A DNA stretch of 44,587 bases from Rugosibacter sp. (GTDB lineage Bacteria; Pseudomonadota; Gammaproteobacteria; Burkholderiales; Rhodocyclaceae), in assembly GCA_030645365.1 (NCBI GenBank), contig JAUSMB010000009.1:1-44587 (forward strand). The letters are read 5' to 3'. Of this stretch, positions 7,761-15,074 are shown piece after piece. The position numbers and the translations under genes were made by a program. Within the stretch, counting starts at the first letter, position 1. Every line of letters starts with the position of its first letter. Below the pieces are notes generated by a model. That model worked only from the letters and a program-made list of their open reading frames with translations, was not told the DNA's origin and ran no database searches.

Positions 7761-8069
7761 TCAGTCGAATAGATCGAGCGCCGACTGTGGGTCGCGTTCA
7801 GCGGTAAGTGCGACAAAAATCCGCGCCTCGATCTCGGAGGCGAATACCATCACAGGGTAAAAAGATGGATCCTCGGCAATGCGCCGAATGGCGATGCTGT
7901 GCTGTCTGTGTTTTGCGTTCGCTGGCAGGCGGTCATGCCGTAGTCGGCAGGGAACGCACAGCGCGAAAACGAACGGCACTGCTACGTTGTCGAGCGCTTG
8001 CACCAGGTGCCCAGCGCCGTGCATCGGCAGGCGGCACAGTGGGCAGAGCTTGCTCAGTTGATCCGCCAC
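7761..8069 (-). CDS. Small putative zinc-binding protein of the element
   Basis: 102 aa from GTG 8069, overlapping the end of the preceding gene by 16 bp. Two CxxC pairs, LCPLCRLP near the N-terminus and LCVPCRLRHDRL about 28 residues later, suggest a treble-clef or ribbon zinc site. The C-terminal part is alpha-helical and acidic (EIEARIFVALTAERDP). I do not recognise a family. It is the last gene before the distal attachment site. Translation is probably coupled to the upstream gene. Confidence 0.55.
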   Translation of the reverse strand: MADQLSKLCPLCRLPMHGAGHLVQALDNVAVPFVFALCVPCRLRHDRLPANAKHRQHSIAIRRIAEDPSFYPVMVFASEIEARIFVALTAERDPQSALDLFD

Positions 8070-8305
8070 GTCACCAGCGCCGACTTCTCCATGCGCGTGC
8101 GGGCAAAATCAACGGCCTCGATATGACTGAAATTCAACGCAATATTTTCGAGTGTGTGGACATCACACCAAGAAAGTTTTTTAGCGAGGCGAAACACAGC
8201 GCCACACTGATCTATGTCTGGAAAAAGCGCCAATGCCACGTCAGCAACCGCTTGGGGTAGGCGGTAAGTGCGTTGCCCGGCTTGATTTGTGTATGCTGAA
8301 ATCAT
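8054..8305 (-). CDS. Hypothetical protein of the element
   Basis: 83 aa from ATG 8305, chosen over the upstream ATG at 8389 because AGAGGA lies 9 bp before it. No known domain recognised (ISAYTNQAGQRTYRLPQAV at the N-terminus). The C-terminus, MEKSALVTWRIN, is encoded by copy 3 of the dispersed 27-bp sequence, in the same frame as the copy in the response regulator. It overlaps the start of the next gene. Confidence 0.5.
   Translation of the reverse strand: MISAYTNQAGQRTYRLPQAVADVALALFPDIDQCGAVFRLAKKLSWCDVHTLENIALNFSHIEAVDFARTRMEKSALVTWRIN
8062..8088 (-). repeat. Dispersed 27-bp sequence, copy 3 (inside the integrated element)
   Basis: On the minus strand this reads AGAAGTCGGCGCTGG then TGACGTGGCGGA: the core GTCGGCGCTGGTGA is intact and the right end diverges. 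It lies in the overlap of two small genes and is read as EKSALVTWR in the first of them. Confidence 0.65.
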
Positions 8306-8516
8306 AATGATGCGTCCTCTAGTAAATTGACAGCCTGGCAACCGTGTAAAACTCGGCATCCGGCGGCTGTCGCCTATCCCGGTAGGCACCCATTAGCGAA
8401 CCATCTGCGCGGATGCAGAACGTAGTCGGTTCATCAGCTGCTAGGCTATGAGCGCCCTCTCTCGCCCAGCAACCGTAATGCTTAAACGCCGGCGCTCTTG
8501 ATCCAGCCCGTGGGCG
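8306..8516 (-). other. Stretch between capsid gene and next start: open frame without a start codon
   Basis: Leftward frame 8516-8319 is open for 65 codons and overlaps the capsid C-terminus in the +1 frame. It reads protein-like text (FKHYGCWAREGAHSLAADEP, then FCIRADGSLMGAYRD) but has no ATG, GTG or TTG until an internal ATG 24 codons before its stop. It may be a separate gene damaged by an indel, a +1 frameshift extension of the capsid protein, or noise. Confidence 0.3.
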
Positions 8517-10161
8517 CTACAAAGCCCGTCGCAAAATCTAGGCGTGCCTTGATTTCAGTACCGTCTACACCCCATCCGTCGCGCGTTTCGGTATAAACCC
8601 CGGCCTGGCCTTCGAGGTAAGCATATTCGAGGCTTGTCGACCCATTTGCCACCAGATACCAGGCGGTAGCACTTACATCGTCCAGCCTTGGCTCAACGAT
8701 CACCTTTAAGCCATTTCCCAAAGGATTCACATCGCCCGTCTTGGTGGCGTTAATGGTCGCGGTTAATTGCTTTGCAGCAACCTCCAAAGCGGCAGGAACA
8801 ACCAACGCACCCGGCTCGGCTGCAATGAATCCGCCGTCCTTTTCCTTTTGCATGCGCAGTTTCATGACAGCATTAGCCAGCCCTGTTGCGGCAAGTGTCG
8901 ATGGTGCGCCAGTGAGTAAGCTGCCCTTTGTGGCATCAAACATCGCAACGCCGTCAACTGCAGGATTAGCTAACAAAACGGCGGCCATTGAATCGGCTTC
9001 ACGGCGTGCACCGGATTCACCAAACTTGCGGATTAGATCACCGAAGGCGCTTAGATCGTCATTAACAAGCGCTTGGCGTGACAGAGTAATAATCCGGCCA
9101 TACGTCGCCAGCGCATAAGCGGCGCTTGATTCCGACAATCCGCCATAGTGATACTCACCTGCTTCATTCACCTGAATAAGATCAGGCGCAGCGCCAAGCC
9201 GCGCAACCGTACGCGCGCGAAAGTCAGGCAACATAACCTGCCGTGCCACCGCTTTCAATACTGCCGGTGTTAGGTTATAGCCGTCAAACAGTACGCGACC
9301 AATAGCATTGCCCAAGATCGTTGGAAAGTTGCTTGTGGTGAGTGACCGTTCAATAATCTGTTGGCGGTTCATGCTGGAAGTGACGCGCATCCCCGCCTGC
9401 TGCATTGAACGCACCGCAAAATCAACCACACTGGCGCGCGTGTCAATCTCGCCATTAACGCGGCAACCCATACGAGATGCGAGCGTATTGACGGCAACTG
9501 CATTGGATTCTTCGTCGGTGTGCATGGGAAAGCCCGGCCTGGTTATGAAGGATTCTGACCGCTCTGCCAGTTTTTCCAAGATGGCATTACGCGCCGCTTC
9601 GAGCGATCCACCAATAAGACTGCGCTCAAGTTCAGGGAATCCGTGACGGATGCAGAGTTCTTTGATTTCGGTTTGTGTTTGCATGGTGTTTGCTCCAACA
9701 ATGTTGATACTGCGATTGATGCCGGCCTGCGGGTCGGCGGGGACGGATACGATGCTGCATTCAAAAGGTTCCCAGCTTGTTGCAATCAGTGTGTCGCCGT
9801 CTTGATGGGACTCGGTAATCTGGTAGCCGACTGACAGGTCAGTGAGAATTCCACCAAGAACATCGGCTTGTATCTGCTGCGCCTCTGCGCTACTACCAAA
9901 ACGCAGGAATCCGCGCAGCTTTCGCGCGACTTCGTCCAGGCGGATTCCGTCGACACGGCCGACTGGGGTTTCCTGCTGGTGAAACGCCAGCAACGGGAGG
10001 CCGCGTTCAGCGCGACCCAGGTTTATAGCGCCAGCTTCATGAGAGAGAATTTCGGCATATCCGCCACGCGTAACAGGCGTCTCCGTTGAGAGTGTGCAGG
10101 GTATGCCTTCGGTACTGGCTGCACGGGTGTCAAGCTCAATTGTTCCGAATACATGTTTCAT
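8482..10161 (-). CDS. Fused prohead protease / HK97-like major capsid protein
   Basis: 559 aa. Residues 1 to about 155 match an HK97-type prohead serine protease (U35): catalytic His61 in LLAFHQQETPVGRV, Ser110 in GGILTDLSVGYQ, and the terminal block WEPFECSIVSVPADPQAG. After a helical linker (about 160-200, scaffold-like) comes a major-capsid domain: SNFPTILGNAIGRVLFDGY, GGLSESSAAYALATYGRIIT, SRQALVNDDLSAF, LVVPAALEVAAKQL, and a TRDGWGVDGTEIKARLDFAT tail. The protease would cleave the scaffold and capsid during head maturation. ATG 10161 has AAGGAG 6 bp upstream and overlaps the previous stop (ATGA). Protease-capsid fusions are a known protein family; what is odd here is the absence of portal and terminase genes. 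Confidence 0.88.
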   Translation of the reverse strand: MKHVFGTIELDTRAASTEGIPCTLSTETPVTRGGYAEILSHEAGAINLGRAERGLPLLAFHQQETPVGRVDGIRLDEVARKLRGFLRFGSSAEAQQIQADVLGGILTDLSVGYQITESHQDGDTLIATSWEPFECSIVSVPADPQAGINRSINIVGANTMQTQTEIKELCIRHGFPELERSLIGGSLEAARNAILEKLAERSESFITRPGFPMHTDEESNAVAVNTLASRMGCRVNGEIDTRASVVDFAVRSMQQAGMRVTSSMNRQQIIERSLTTSNFPTILGNAIGRVLFDGYNLTPAVLKAVARQVMLPDFRARTVARLGAAPDLIQVNEAGEYHYGGLSESSAAYALATYGRIITLSRQALVNDDLSAFGDLIRKFGESGARREADSMAAVLLANPAVDGVAMFDATKGSLLTGAPSTLAATGLANAVMKLRMQKEKDGGFIAAEPGALVVPAALEVAAKQLTATINATKTGDVNPLGNGLKVIVEPRLDDVSATAWYLVANGSTSLEYAYLEGQAGVYTETRDGWGVDGTEIKARLDFATGFVAPTGWIKSAGV

Positions 10162-10397
10162 GGTTTTCTCCTTCCTGACACAATATAAGCGTCTGGCATA
10201 GACTTACCTGCACTCATTAGAGCGTTGATTACGTCCTTGATGAAAAACTTCAAATTAAATATTTCTTGATCTCCAAGTTGAATTTCAATCTGTTTTGACT
10301 CATCCCACATTGAAAGAGTGAGTTGGTTATTGATGATGGCTGCGCAAAATCCACCATCTATTTGCGGCGGTCGCACTTGTTGCAAGGTTGTTTTCAT
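10158..10397 (-). CDS. Hypothetical small protein upstream of the capsid gene
   Basis: 79 aa from ATG 10397, selected because a perfect AAGGAG sits 5 bp upstream; the longer frame to 10454 lacks a ribosome site. Sequence includes LTLSMWDESKQIEIQLGDQE and FNLKFFIKDVINALMSAGKS. No family recognised. The stop overlaps the capsid start (ATGA), implying coupled translation. Confidence 0.6.
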   Translation of the reverse strand: MKTTLQQVRPPQIDGGFCAAIINNQLTLSMWDESKQIEIQLGDQEIFNLKFFIKDVINALMSAGKSMPDAYIVSGRRKP

Positions 10398-10461
10398 AGC
10401 GGCTCCTTGGTGAGTTTCAATATGGTGGGGCATGACTTGACAATGACAAACCAACGGTCAA

Positions 10462-10836
10462 TCAAGTGTCATTAGCAATTATTCGCAGCAGCTGTCTGTA
10501 GCCTGGAATCCGATGGATCGCATCAATTTCTTGCAGTAGGCCAGCGCGCTTCATCCGTAAAATTTCATTTGCGCAGTCTTTTGCAGTCTGCTTGCCCAAA
10601 TTGCCAGCAAGGGCGCGCAAGGCCGCATCGCGGTCAGGGATTCGAGAATGCAGTGATAGCCGACCGGCATGGCGGGAACGCAACCCAAGCTCACGATCCA
10701 GCGAACTGGATGGATTAGCAATGCGGTGCATAACAGCTCGACCAAACCAGCTCCGAATGTGTAGAGGAATGGAATTGTTGGCAGCGGTGGCCTGAGCAAG
10801 CAGTCTTAACGAGTCGGCAGCTTCGCGCGGCTTCAT
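10462..10836 (-). CDS. Hypothetical protein of the element, basic and helical
   Basis: 124 aa, rich in Arg and Leu and mostly helical by composition (LHIRSWFGRAVMHRI, KQTAKDCANEILRMKRAGLL, GYRQLLRIIAND). No domain recognised. Its ATG overlaps the end of the HTH protein gene (ATGA), so the two probably act together. Position between a DNA-binding protein and the capsid gene would suit a packaging or regulatory role, but nothing in the sequence proves it. Confidence 0.55.
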   Translation of the reverse strand: MKPREAADSLRLLAQATAANNSIPLHIRSWFGRAVMHRIANPSSSLDRELGLRSRHAGRLSLHSRIPDRDAALRALAGNLGKQTAKDCANEILRMKRAGLLQEIDAIHRIPGYRQLLRIIANDT

Positions 10837-11492
10837 TGTGTCGGGTTTCCCTCTCCCTCCAATGGCGAGGCGCGCGGGTTGATGAACTCCGAGTGCTGAA
10901 GTTCTGCGTCGGCAGGTTCATCGGGCGCAACAAGACTCTCGGTATCCATGACCAAGCTCAGGGTCTTGATGACATCCGTGCGCCATTCGTCGGCGTCGAG
11001 GCTGGCGCGGACGTCCGGCGGGGCTTCTGTGATGCGCCGCTTGAATTCGTCGAGCCAGCGCTCAAGGGTTTCGTAATCCTGATCCGTCGAGAATCGCTCG
11101 ACCTCGATCTGCTCGGCCAGCGCCGCGACCTTGAGCCCGAGCTCGTCGGCGCGGGCCGCCATCGTGCGCAGATCGCCCATATCGGAGAAGGCCTGGCGCA
11201 CCAGTCGGGCGCGAATGCGGCCGGGGTCACCAGTCCGCAACAACTCGCGCATTGCTTTGGTTGGATTTAGCCGCCCATCGGCGCCAAGTGTCACTTTTCC
11301 GTCTTTGATCCAGCGGGAAACGGACTGCTTAGTGGTGCCGATGGCTCGCGCGAATTCCGCTGGCCGCAGGCGTACCGCGAGCAGTTCTATTTCGGCAAAT
11401 GGAAGGAAAGGTTGCGCCTTGCCGGATGCCGCAGAATCTGAGTTTTTAGGGGGCTGGGTCACAAAGTCAATCAAAAGGTTGCCTATAACCAA
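10833..11492 (-). CDS. HTH DNA-binding protein (Nu1/small-terminase-like architecture)
   Basis: Up to 219 aa; the ORF opens with TTG 11492, and GTG 11462 is an alternative, neither with a clear ribosome site. A helix-turn-helix is visible at about residues 43-65 (RPAEFARAIGTTKQSVSRWI followed by KDGKVTLGADGRLNP). A long helical segment follows with hydrophobic heptads (LRTMAARADELGLKVAALAE), suggestive of coiled-coil oligomerisation. The layout resembles phage Nu1-type small terminase subunits, which bind DNA at the packaging site, but no large terminase accompanies it. It could equally be the regulator of the late genes. It lies immediately next to the inverted 9-bp repeats at 11572-11681, which are plausible binding sites (inference). 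Confidence 0.6.
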   Translation of the reverse strand: MVIGNLLIDFVTQPPKNSDSAASGKAQPFLPFAEIELLAVRLRPAEFARAIGTTKQSVSRWIKDGKVTLGADGRLNPTKAMRELLRTGDPGRIRARLVRQAFSDMGDLRTMAARADELGLKVAALAEQIEVERFSTDQDYETLERWLDEFKRRITEAPPDVRASLDADEWRTDVIKTLSLVMDTESLVAPDEPADAELQHSEFINPRASPLEGEGNPTQ

Positions 11493-11571
11493 ACCCGATA
11501 TACACCAAATAATTCACGGCACGAATTACCCGTAGATGAATGACCTGGGAAGTACCTTTGCACTTTGAGCG

Positions 11572-11681
11572 GCGGGTAATGGCGGCAATGGCGGGGTGAA
11601 TTCAGCCCTATATATATATTTTGTCTCTGACACTTTTCATACGTTGTAGGAAGTATTACCCGCATTACCCGCATTACCCGC
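11572..11681. repeat. Inverted iteron-like repeats around an AT-rich core (candidate replication origin or operator)
   Basis: Three perfect tandem 9-mers ATTACCCGC at 11655-11681 face a degenerate inverted set at 11572-11599 (GCGGGTAAT, GGCGGCAAT, GGCGGGGTG). Between them is an AT-rich tract (TATATATATATTTT, 11609-11622). A further ATTACCCG lies at 11525. The right-hand set overlaps the 3' end of the ATPase gene. The 181-bp gap 11493-11673 holds no gene. Iterons plus an AT-rich core next to primase and helicase genes are typical of satellite and plasmid origins. Confidence 0.55.
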
Positions 11682-13290
11682 TGCATGATGCAACCTTCCA
11701 TTTGGCGACCTTGGCCTTGTTGTCGGCGCCGGCATGCAGTAGTTGCAGGCCGTCGACAATCCTGTTGCGGTGGGATCGAAGCCAGAAGCCCAGGCGCCGG
11801 CCGTTGGGCTTTTCGGAGCAGACCAGTTGCAGGGCGTCGCGCAAGTCATGGTTCTTCACCTCGCTGGCCATGCCGAGCAAGTCGGCGGCCGTTATCGCGT
11901 TACCCGATGGCACGATGCCTTTCCATGCGGTGAACAACAGGCGCATGGCCTCAAGGTCGGGATCCTGGTCTCTCAATCCCTCGGCTGGAAAGAGGGGATC
12001 GGGGAGGCCGAGCCACACCAACGGGCGGCGCACCATGCGATCCCATTGTTCGAAGCCGCCAAAGCCGTGCAGGCCGTCTATCCTGGGCTCGCCTGCGGCG
12101 AGATAGGCGCCGCAGATCGTGAGCGCGTCGGTGATGATTTCGCCGCGCCGCGCCGTAATCTCGGCGAGGTGGTCGCGATTGAATGTGCGTTGCTCCGGGC
12201 GTTCGGTCTGCGCGTCAAGTCGGATCATCAGCACGCGCCGTTTGAGGTCGCCGATCACAGCCAGGTTGTTGCCGGTGGCGATCAGCAGCGCATGCGTCGG
12301 CACGTTGAGCATGCCTGAACCACCCAGGGGTCGCAGGCGGACGAATTGCTGCGTAGCAACCTGGCAGAGTAGATCACCCTTGAGTGGTCGCTCGATGTTG
12401 TCGACAGAGATCACGGCATCGCCGGCCATCAGTACGCCGGCCAGACGTTTCTCTGTTTCAGCATCGTCATGGCCCAGGGACAGCACGCTGGCGCGGCGGT
12501 TGGTCGCCACAATCGCCAGCGTTTCGCACAGTAGTGTCTTGCCAGTGCCGGGCGTCGGTGCGGTGATGCAGAACATCGGCGCAGAGGGCAGCACGCGCCG
12601 CAGGATCGCAGTTAAGACTCCGGCAAGCATGGCGCTCTTGTCGGCATCTTCAACGAATGGAAACTTCTCGAACAGGCCTTTGGTCCGGTCAGCTGCGCGC
12701 TGCGCATCGGCGAGGGAGTCGAGCGGGCGAACGTAGCCAGGAATATCGGTGAACGCGCAAAACAGTCCGCTGGTGGCATCGTAGCCTGATTGATCGATCA
12801 GGCGACCATCCAGTGCGCGCAGGGGTGTCTCGACGAATCCGGCCAGATCGGGCAGCCTCGGCCAATGTCCACGCGCCAGGTATGCATCAGCGACACGGCG
12901 CGGGCAATCGCAGGGGCGATCCGTGCCTGAGCGGACGTCATGCTTCTCGTGTATCGCCGCGCGGCCAGCAAGCTCAACCAGATGCGCCGCTTCGACCGGG
13001 TGCACCATGATGGCTCCGGCTGGGCGGCGCACGGCGCCGTCGGTGGCCTCGCTGGCCTGATAGACGCGTGCCAGGCGGCCGGCGTAGCGGTACAGATTAA
13101 GATCGGGCGCGTCCGCAAGTGCGACCTCGAGCGTGTCGAGAATTTCCGGCAGCTTGCCGTTGTCATGGTGAATAACGTGGCGCCCGGTAACGTCAAAAGC
13201 ACCAGCCGACCGGGGTGTGCTTTGTTTCTGCACTGTCTTTGCGCCCGCGATCTTATCGCGCATTTTCTTGGCTTGGATTAATTCGCCCAT
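11674..13290 (-). CDS. P4-type/AAA ATPase, putative replicative helicase
   Basis: 538 aa from ATG 13290, chosen because GAGG lies 8 bp upstream; the longer frame to 13377 lies within the primase gene. An N-terminal ~200-residue region of unknown fold precedes an ATPase core: Walker A APTPGTGKT (about 244-252), Walker B-like GDAVISVDNIE, the block QFVRLRPLGGSGMLNVPTH, sensor-1 ATGNNL, and the arginine-rich RRVLMIRLDAQTERPEQR. This arrangement is seen in replication ATPases of satellites and prophages that unwind DNA at their own origin. It overlaps the TOPRIM gene by 13 bp, so the two proteins probably form one primase-helicase system. The 3' end overlaps the iteron repeats. Confidence 0.75.
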   Translation of the reverse strand: MGELIQAKKMRDKIAGAKTVQKQSTPRSAGAFDVTGRHVIHHDNGKLPEILDTLEVALADAPDLNLYRYAGRLARVYQASEATDGAVRRPAGAIMVHPVEAAHLVELAGRAAIHEKHDVRSGTDRPCDCPRRVADAYLARGHWPRLPDLAGFVETPLRALDGRLIDQSGYDATSGLFCAFTDIPGYVRPLDSLADAQRAADRTKGLFEKFPFVEDADKSAMLAGVLTAILRRVLPSAPMFCITAPTPGTGKTLLCETLAIVATNRRASVLSLGHDDAETEKRLAGVLMAGDAVISVDNIERPLKGDLLCQVATQQFVRLRPLGGSGMLNVPTHALLIATGNNLAVIGDLKRRVLMIRLDAQTERPEQRTFNRDHLAEITARRGEIITDALTICGAYLAAGEPRIDGLHGFGGFEQWDRMVRRPLVWLGLPDPLFPAEGLRDQDPDLEAMRLLFTAWKGIVPSGNAITAADLLGMASEVKNHDLRDALQLVCSEKPNGRRLGFWLRSHRNRIVDGLQLLHAGADNKAKVAKWKVASCSG

Positions 13291-14117
13291 GTGCGCACCT
13301 CGTCGTTTAGGTCGTATCCGTCGGCATCGGCCGAGATCACGTGCACGTCGGCATGATCTGCCCAGCGTCTGGCGCATTCGGCAGCCGCCTTGCGGCCGGC
13401 ATCGTCGTTATCGGCGGCAATAATGAGATCCCGCACGCCGTTGAGCACAGGAAACTTCGCCAGGTGCCCGGCATCAATGCATGCCCAGACCGGCGTAAAG
13501 CCATGCGCCAGAGAGAGCGCGGTTTCAATGCCTTCAGCGATGCCGAGGCCAGAGGTCACGGCATCATCAGGCCATAAGCGGATCACCCCGCCGCTTATCG
13601 GGTGATCTTTGAGCAGGAGGCGCGGCGTAATGGCATCGGCTTTGCTGCCATCCGGTTTGATCCAGGTGCGGTGTAGTGAAAGCGGCGCGCCGCTTTCCGT
13701 GTCGGTGATGAGCGCCACTAGGGCGGGGCCGATGTAGCCCGACGGATGCTTGAGCGCGGGCATGCAGCGCAAATCGCTATCATAGGGCGGCAGCTGGCAG
13801 GCGCGTGCCTGGAGATAATCACGCGCCGGGCCGGAAATTGGCGCTGTAGCTGCCCAAAGTTGCCTGCCATAGTCGGATAGCCCGCGCCGCCGTTCGACAG
13901 GACTTGGAACCAGCACGCGCGTTTGCGTTGGCGCATTGTCGTTGCGAGACCGGCTTGATCCTGCCATTTCACAGCGGTGGCAATGCCAGACGATGGTGTT
14001 GTCCGGTTCCAGGCGGACAGACAGCGCGGTGTCCTTGGCTCCTCGGTCGCAGGCCGGGCAAGGCAAGCGGTTTTCGCCTGACTTGAGCCTGGTCGGGTCG
14101 ATGTCGTAGGGAATCAT
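13278..14117 (-). CDS. Zinc-finger/TOPRIM DNA primase
   Basis: 279 aa from ATG 14117, which overlaps the previous stop (ATGA); the longer frame to 14258 lies inside the preceding gene. The N-terminal zinc finger has C20 and C23 (LPCPAC) and C46/C49 (WHCHRC), as in CHC2-type primases. The TOPRIM domain has the catalytic Glu195 in GIAEGIETALSLA and the metal-binding Asp pair in LIIAADNDDAGRKAA (about 236-239). The protein would synthesise RNA primers for replication of the element, with the ATPase encoded immediately downstream as partner. The dedicated replication genes argue for an autonomously replicating element. Confidence 0.85.
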   Translation of the reverse strand: MIPYDIDPTRLKSGENRLPCPACDRGAKDTALSVRLEPDNTIVWHCHRCEMAGSSRSRNDNAPTQTRVLVPSPVERRRGLSDYGRQLWAATAPISGPARDYLQARACQLPPYDSDLRCMPALKHPSGYIGPALVALITDTESGAPLSLHRTWIKPDGSKADAITPRLLLKDHPISGGVIRLWPDDAVTSGLGIAEGIETALSLAHGFTPVWACIDAGHLAKFPVLNGVRDLIIAADNDDAGRKAAAECARRWADHADVHVISADADGYDLNDEVRTWAN

Positions 14118-14362
14118 CGGCGATTGGAGCCAACCGCATCGCGGCCAATGGCTACGGCGGCCTGCCCAAACCGTGACGGATGGAACCGCAATCGGCCGGT
14201 GATGTTGATCAGCGCACCAGCTGTCGCGAGCTCGTCGCGGTGCTGGCGCACAAACCACTTGAGGCTATCAACCGACGGGAAGGTATTTCTTACAGCGGGA
14301 AGTAACGACTGCAGGTCGACAAATTCATCGAGTGCAGTGAGGGGGTGCGGTGCGTCTTGCAT
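14114..14362 (-). CDS. Conserved hypothetical protein of betaproteobacterial islands
   Basis: 82 aa from ATG 14362 with AGGAG upstream. The pattern DEFVDLQSLLPAVRNTFPS, SLKWFVRQHRDELATAGAL and TGRLRFHPSRF recalls short proteins I associate with integrated elements of betaproteobacteria, annotated only as hypothetical; they may be DNA-binding. Coupled to the primase gene by an ATGA overlap. Function unknown; the recognition is from memory of the pattern only. Confidence 0.6.
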   Translation of the reverse strand: MQDAPHPLTALDEFVDLQSLLPAVRNTFPSVDSLKWFVRQHRDELATAGALINITGRLRFHPSRFGQAAVAIGRDAVGSNRR

Positions 14363-14467
14363 AGCGATCTCCTGTGATCAAACGCCTTGCCGGGCCATTG
14401 CTGTGGCGGCTTGCGTGTGAAGGGGATGCTAGGTGTGTGCGTGTGCCAAGTTAAGTAAAAAAGTGGA

Positions 14468-14947
14468 CTATTTTTTCTTACGTACCTCGTTTAACAGTTG
14501 ATAAGCACGGCTCCGTCCGATCCCGTGCTTATCCATAAGTTGCGCTGCAGTCATGCGTTTTGCGTCGAGACGCTTGCTTTCTGCGGGACGCTTTTTAAGT
14601 CGAACCGTTGTTCCGCCATATCGCTCCCTCAATACAGCCATGAATAGTTGGTTCCATAAAGCCGGACTTAGGCTCGGATTAACAGCAAAAAGAAAGGCAA
14701 CAGCGGCCGGAATGAAATCCATACGCCGTCCATTGCTGTCAGACTTTCGCTCAAATGATGGAATTTGCTGATTTGCTCCCGGCAATCCATGCGCCATGAA
14801 AATGAACCGAATCCAGTCATCAATTGGATCGTCAGTCTCCTTCAAGTCCGTTCGCGCCATGTAGCTGCGAACGAACCTTGATATCTCTTTATCCGTGAAA
14901 TCACGCAAACAATCCATCACATCGCCGCTAACATCTGGTGCCAGCAT
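14468..14947 (-). CDS. Hypothetical protein with C-terminal helix-turn-helix
   Basis: 159 aa from ATG 14947; an ATG at 14917 (MDCLRDFTDKE) that overlaps the TGA of the small frameshifted gene (TGATG) is a plausible alternative start. The C-terminus, MTAAQLMDKHGIGRSRAYQL followed by LNEVRKKK, is a clear small HTH. The central part (DDPIDDWIRFIFMAHGLPG, MDFIPAAVAFLFAVNPSLS) is not recognised. It may regulate the element's replication genes, which begin about 100 bp downstream. Confidence 0.55.
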   Translation of the reverse strand: MLAPDVSGDVMDCLRDFTDKEISRFVRSYMARTDLKETDDPIDDWIRFIFMAHGLPGANQQIPSFERKSDSNGRRMDFIPAAVAFLFAVNPSLSPALWNQLFMAVLRERYGGTTVRLKKRPAESKRLDAKRMTAAQLMDKHGIGRSRAYQLLNEVRKKK

Positions 14948-15059
14948 TCAGCGACCTGCTTGTCTGATAAGCTGCCGATCTTGATCCACTCGACGATCCT
15001 CGCCACGTCGTCGTGCAGTTCACTCTCGCCCCGGCTGGAAACTTGAATTCCTCGTTCAT
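14917..15059 (-). pseudogene. Small gene broken by a one-base deletion in a G run
   Basis: ATG 15059 has GGAG 6 bp upstream and begins MNEEFKFPAG. Immediately after a GGGG run (15029-15032) the frame loses sense, while the -1 frame continues as ESELHDDVARIVEWIKIG and SLSDKQVAECWHQMLAAM to a TGA at 14917. Adding one G restores a single 47-residue protein, and the span is 143 bp, one short of 48 codons. This indicates a frameshift mutation or a sequencing error at the homopolymer. No family recognised. Confidence 0.6.
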
Positions 15060-15074
15060 GGTGGTCTCCAATCC

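Noticed and set aside
8482..10161. Separate protease and capsid genes (internal start near residue 160)
   Set aside because: The frame is continuous with no stop, and only one ribosome site (at 10161) is clear, although an internal start at the Met near residue 160 cannot be fully excluded.
11637..11849. Frame ending in AGNAGNAGNT
   Set aside because: This is the alternate-frame reading of the 9-bp iterons and the ATPase gene end.
13290..13377. Extended N-terminus of the element ATPase
   Set aside because: It lies wholly within the primase gene; ATG 13290 has the ribosome site.
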